A DNA stretch of 8,122 nt, taken from positions 1 through 8,122 of the forward strand of contig DMCD01000178.1 of the NCBI GenBank assembly GCA_003445895.1, in the 5' to 3' direction. The notes beneath the pieces are model-generated. The model did no database searches, was not told the DNA's origin, and was given only the letters and a program-made list of their open reading frames with translations. Positions 7,536 through 8,122 of this stretch are shown in pieces. A program made the translations under genes and the position numbers. The stretch comes from Lachnoclostridium sp. Lineage in GTDB: Bacteria; Bacillota; Clostridia; Lachnospirales; Lachnospiraceae. Each line of letters opens with the position of its first letter. The first letter of the stretch is position 1.

Positions 7536-8122
7536 TTATTCCTCAAGGCTTCCGTAGATTTCCCGCAGTTCATCGCGGATTTCCGGGAAGTTTATGCAGA
7601 ATCTGTCCTCCCAGATCTTCACGGGAACCTGGTCATCGAAGGTGTAGATAACCGGAAAGTCATCGTGTTCGAAGTCAAAAACAAGAATCTTTTCCCTGTC
7701 CGGATCGATAATCCAGTACTCCCGTACCCCGGCCGCCGCATACTTGCCGGATTTGATGGTGATATCCTTTCTGCGGGTGGAAGGAGAGAGTATCTCCAGT
7801 ACAAAATCCGGAGCACCGAAAATACAGCGTCGCAGAAGCTTCTTCCGGTCGCAGAGCACCATAAGGTCCGGCTGTACCATCGTGCGGTCATCGCAGTCCA
7901 GCTGCACGTCCGTGGGAGCGGCATAGACTTTGCATTGCCCTTTGTTCTCTTTTACATAAGCTCGAAAGCGGTAAAACACTTCTCCCAGGACATGCTGATG
8001 AACGGTGGTCGGTGCCCCCATATCATAGATTACGCCGTCAATCAGTTCCGCCCGTTGTTCCTCCGGAAGGGCGTAATAGTCGTCCAGCGTGTAGGTTCCC
8101 TGCTTCTTTTCTGCGTGATAAG
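7536..8122 (-). CDS. Uma2 family (DUF820) restriction-like nuclease protein (5' partial)
   Basis: The frame is open to the right edge of the window: 33 codons precede the internal Met at 8021 and read QGTYTLDDYYALPEEQRAEL then IDGVIYDMGAP, the typical Uma2 N-terminal region. The start therefore lies beyond the window. Counting from the Met at 8021, the restriction-endonuclease-like core shows VQPDLMV (Asp52), APDFVLEILSPSTRR (Asp72, Glu76), Lys90 and the family hallmark GVREYWIIDPD (about 98-108). Uma2 proteins have a PD-(D/E)XK-type fold and are common in many copies in bacteria, but their biological role is not established. It ends SLEE-stop at 7536 and converges on oppA with a shared terminator region between. 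No partner gene is visible, so no system can be assigned. Confidence 0.88.
   Translation of the reverse strand, partial: YHAEKKQGTYTLDDYYALPEEQRAELIDGVIYDMGAPTTVHQHVLGEVFYRFRAYVKENKGQCKVYAAPTDVQLDCDDRTMVQPDLMVLCDRKKLLRRCIFGAPDFVLEILSPSTRRKDITIKSGKYAAAGVREYWIIDPDREKILVFDFEHDDFPVIYTFDDQVPVKIWEDRFCINFPEIRDELREIYGSLEE

Noticed and set aside
7536..8122. Uma2 gene as evidence of a defence island or mobile element
   Set aside because: No transposase, integrase, methylase, terminal repeat or other defence gene is visible. Lone Uma2 genes are common and their role is unknown.

Overview
The window looks like chromosomal DNA of a Gram-positive, low-to-mid GC Clostridia member, most likely Lachnospiraceae. 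The reasons are the purine-rich AGGAGG-type ribosome binding sites, an AT-rich sigma-A-like promoter, a lipoprotein with an Ala/Glu-rich linker, a clostridial-type SH3b-NlpC/P60 protein and an Opp set close to those of gut Lachnospiraceae. The lineage call is from recognition of protein style, not from a search.

Layout: (1) 1-1356, the 3' part of a secreted SH3b-NlpC/P60 cell-wall hydrolase, closed by an intrinsic terminator. (2) 1357-1500, a short AT-rich intergenic stretch with a good sigma-A promoter candidate and a 7-bp inverted repeat where transcription should begin. (3) 1501-7405, a five-gene oligopeptide ABC importer operon in the order oppB-oppC-oppD-oppF-oppA. A strong hairpin lies in the 124-base gap before oppA, and a long terminator follows oppA. 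(4) 7536-8122, a convergent, 5'-truncated Uma2-family (DUF820) gene on the minus strand. No gap exceeds 150 bases.

Working together: OppA is a lipid-anchored peptide receptor on the outer face of the membrane, OppB and OppC form the channel, and OppD and OppF are the two ATPases. Both ATPases carry the same four-cysteine tail spacing, which suggests paired Fe-S sites.

The most notable observation is in oppA. Its protein is circularly permuted relative to the family. About 82 residues that normally end the protein sit near the N-terminus, between the lipoprotein signal/linker and the start of the normal mature body. The reading frame stops where that segment would normally follow. The moved block is bracketed by an in-frame GAGATG repeat (5780 and 6026, 246 bases apart), and removing one repeat unit plus the block restores a canonical N-terminus. 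This is either a natural circular permutation of an OppA-type receptor that keeps its lipid anchor, or an assembly or rearrangement artefact. The sequence alone cannot decide between these.
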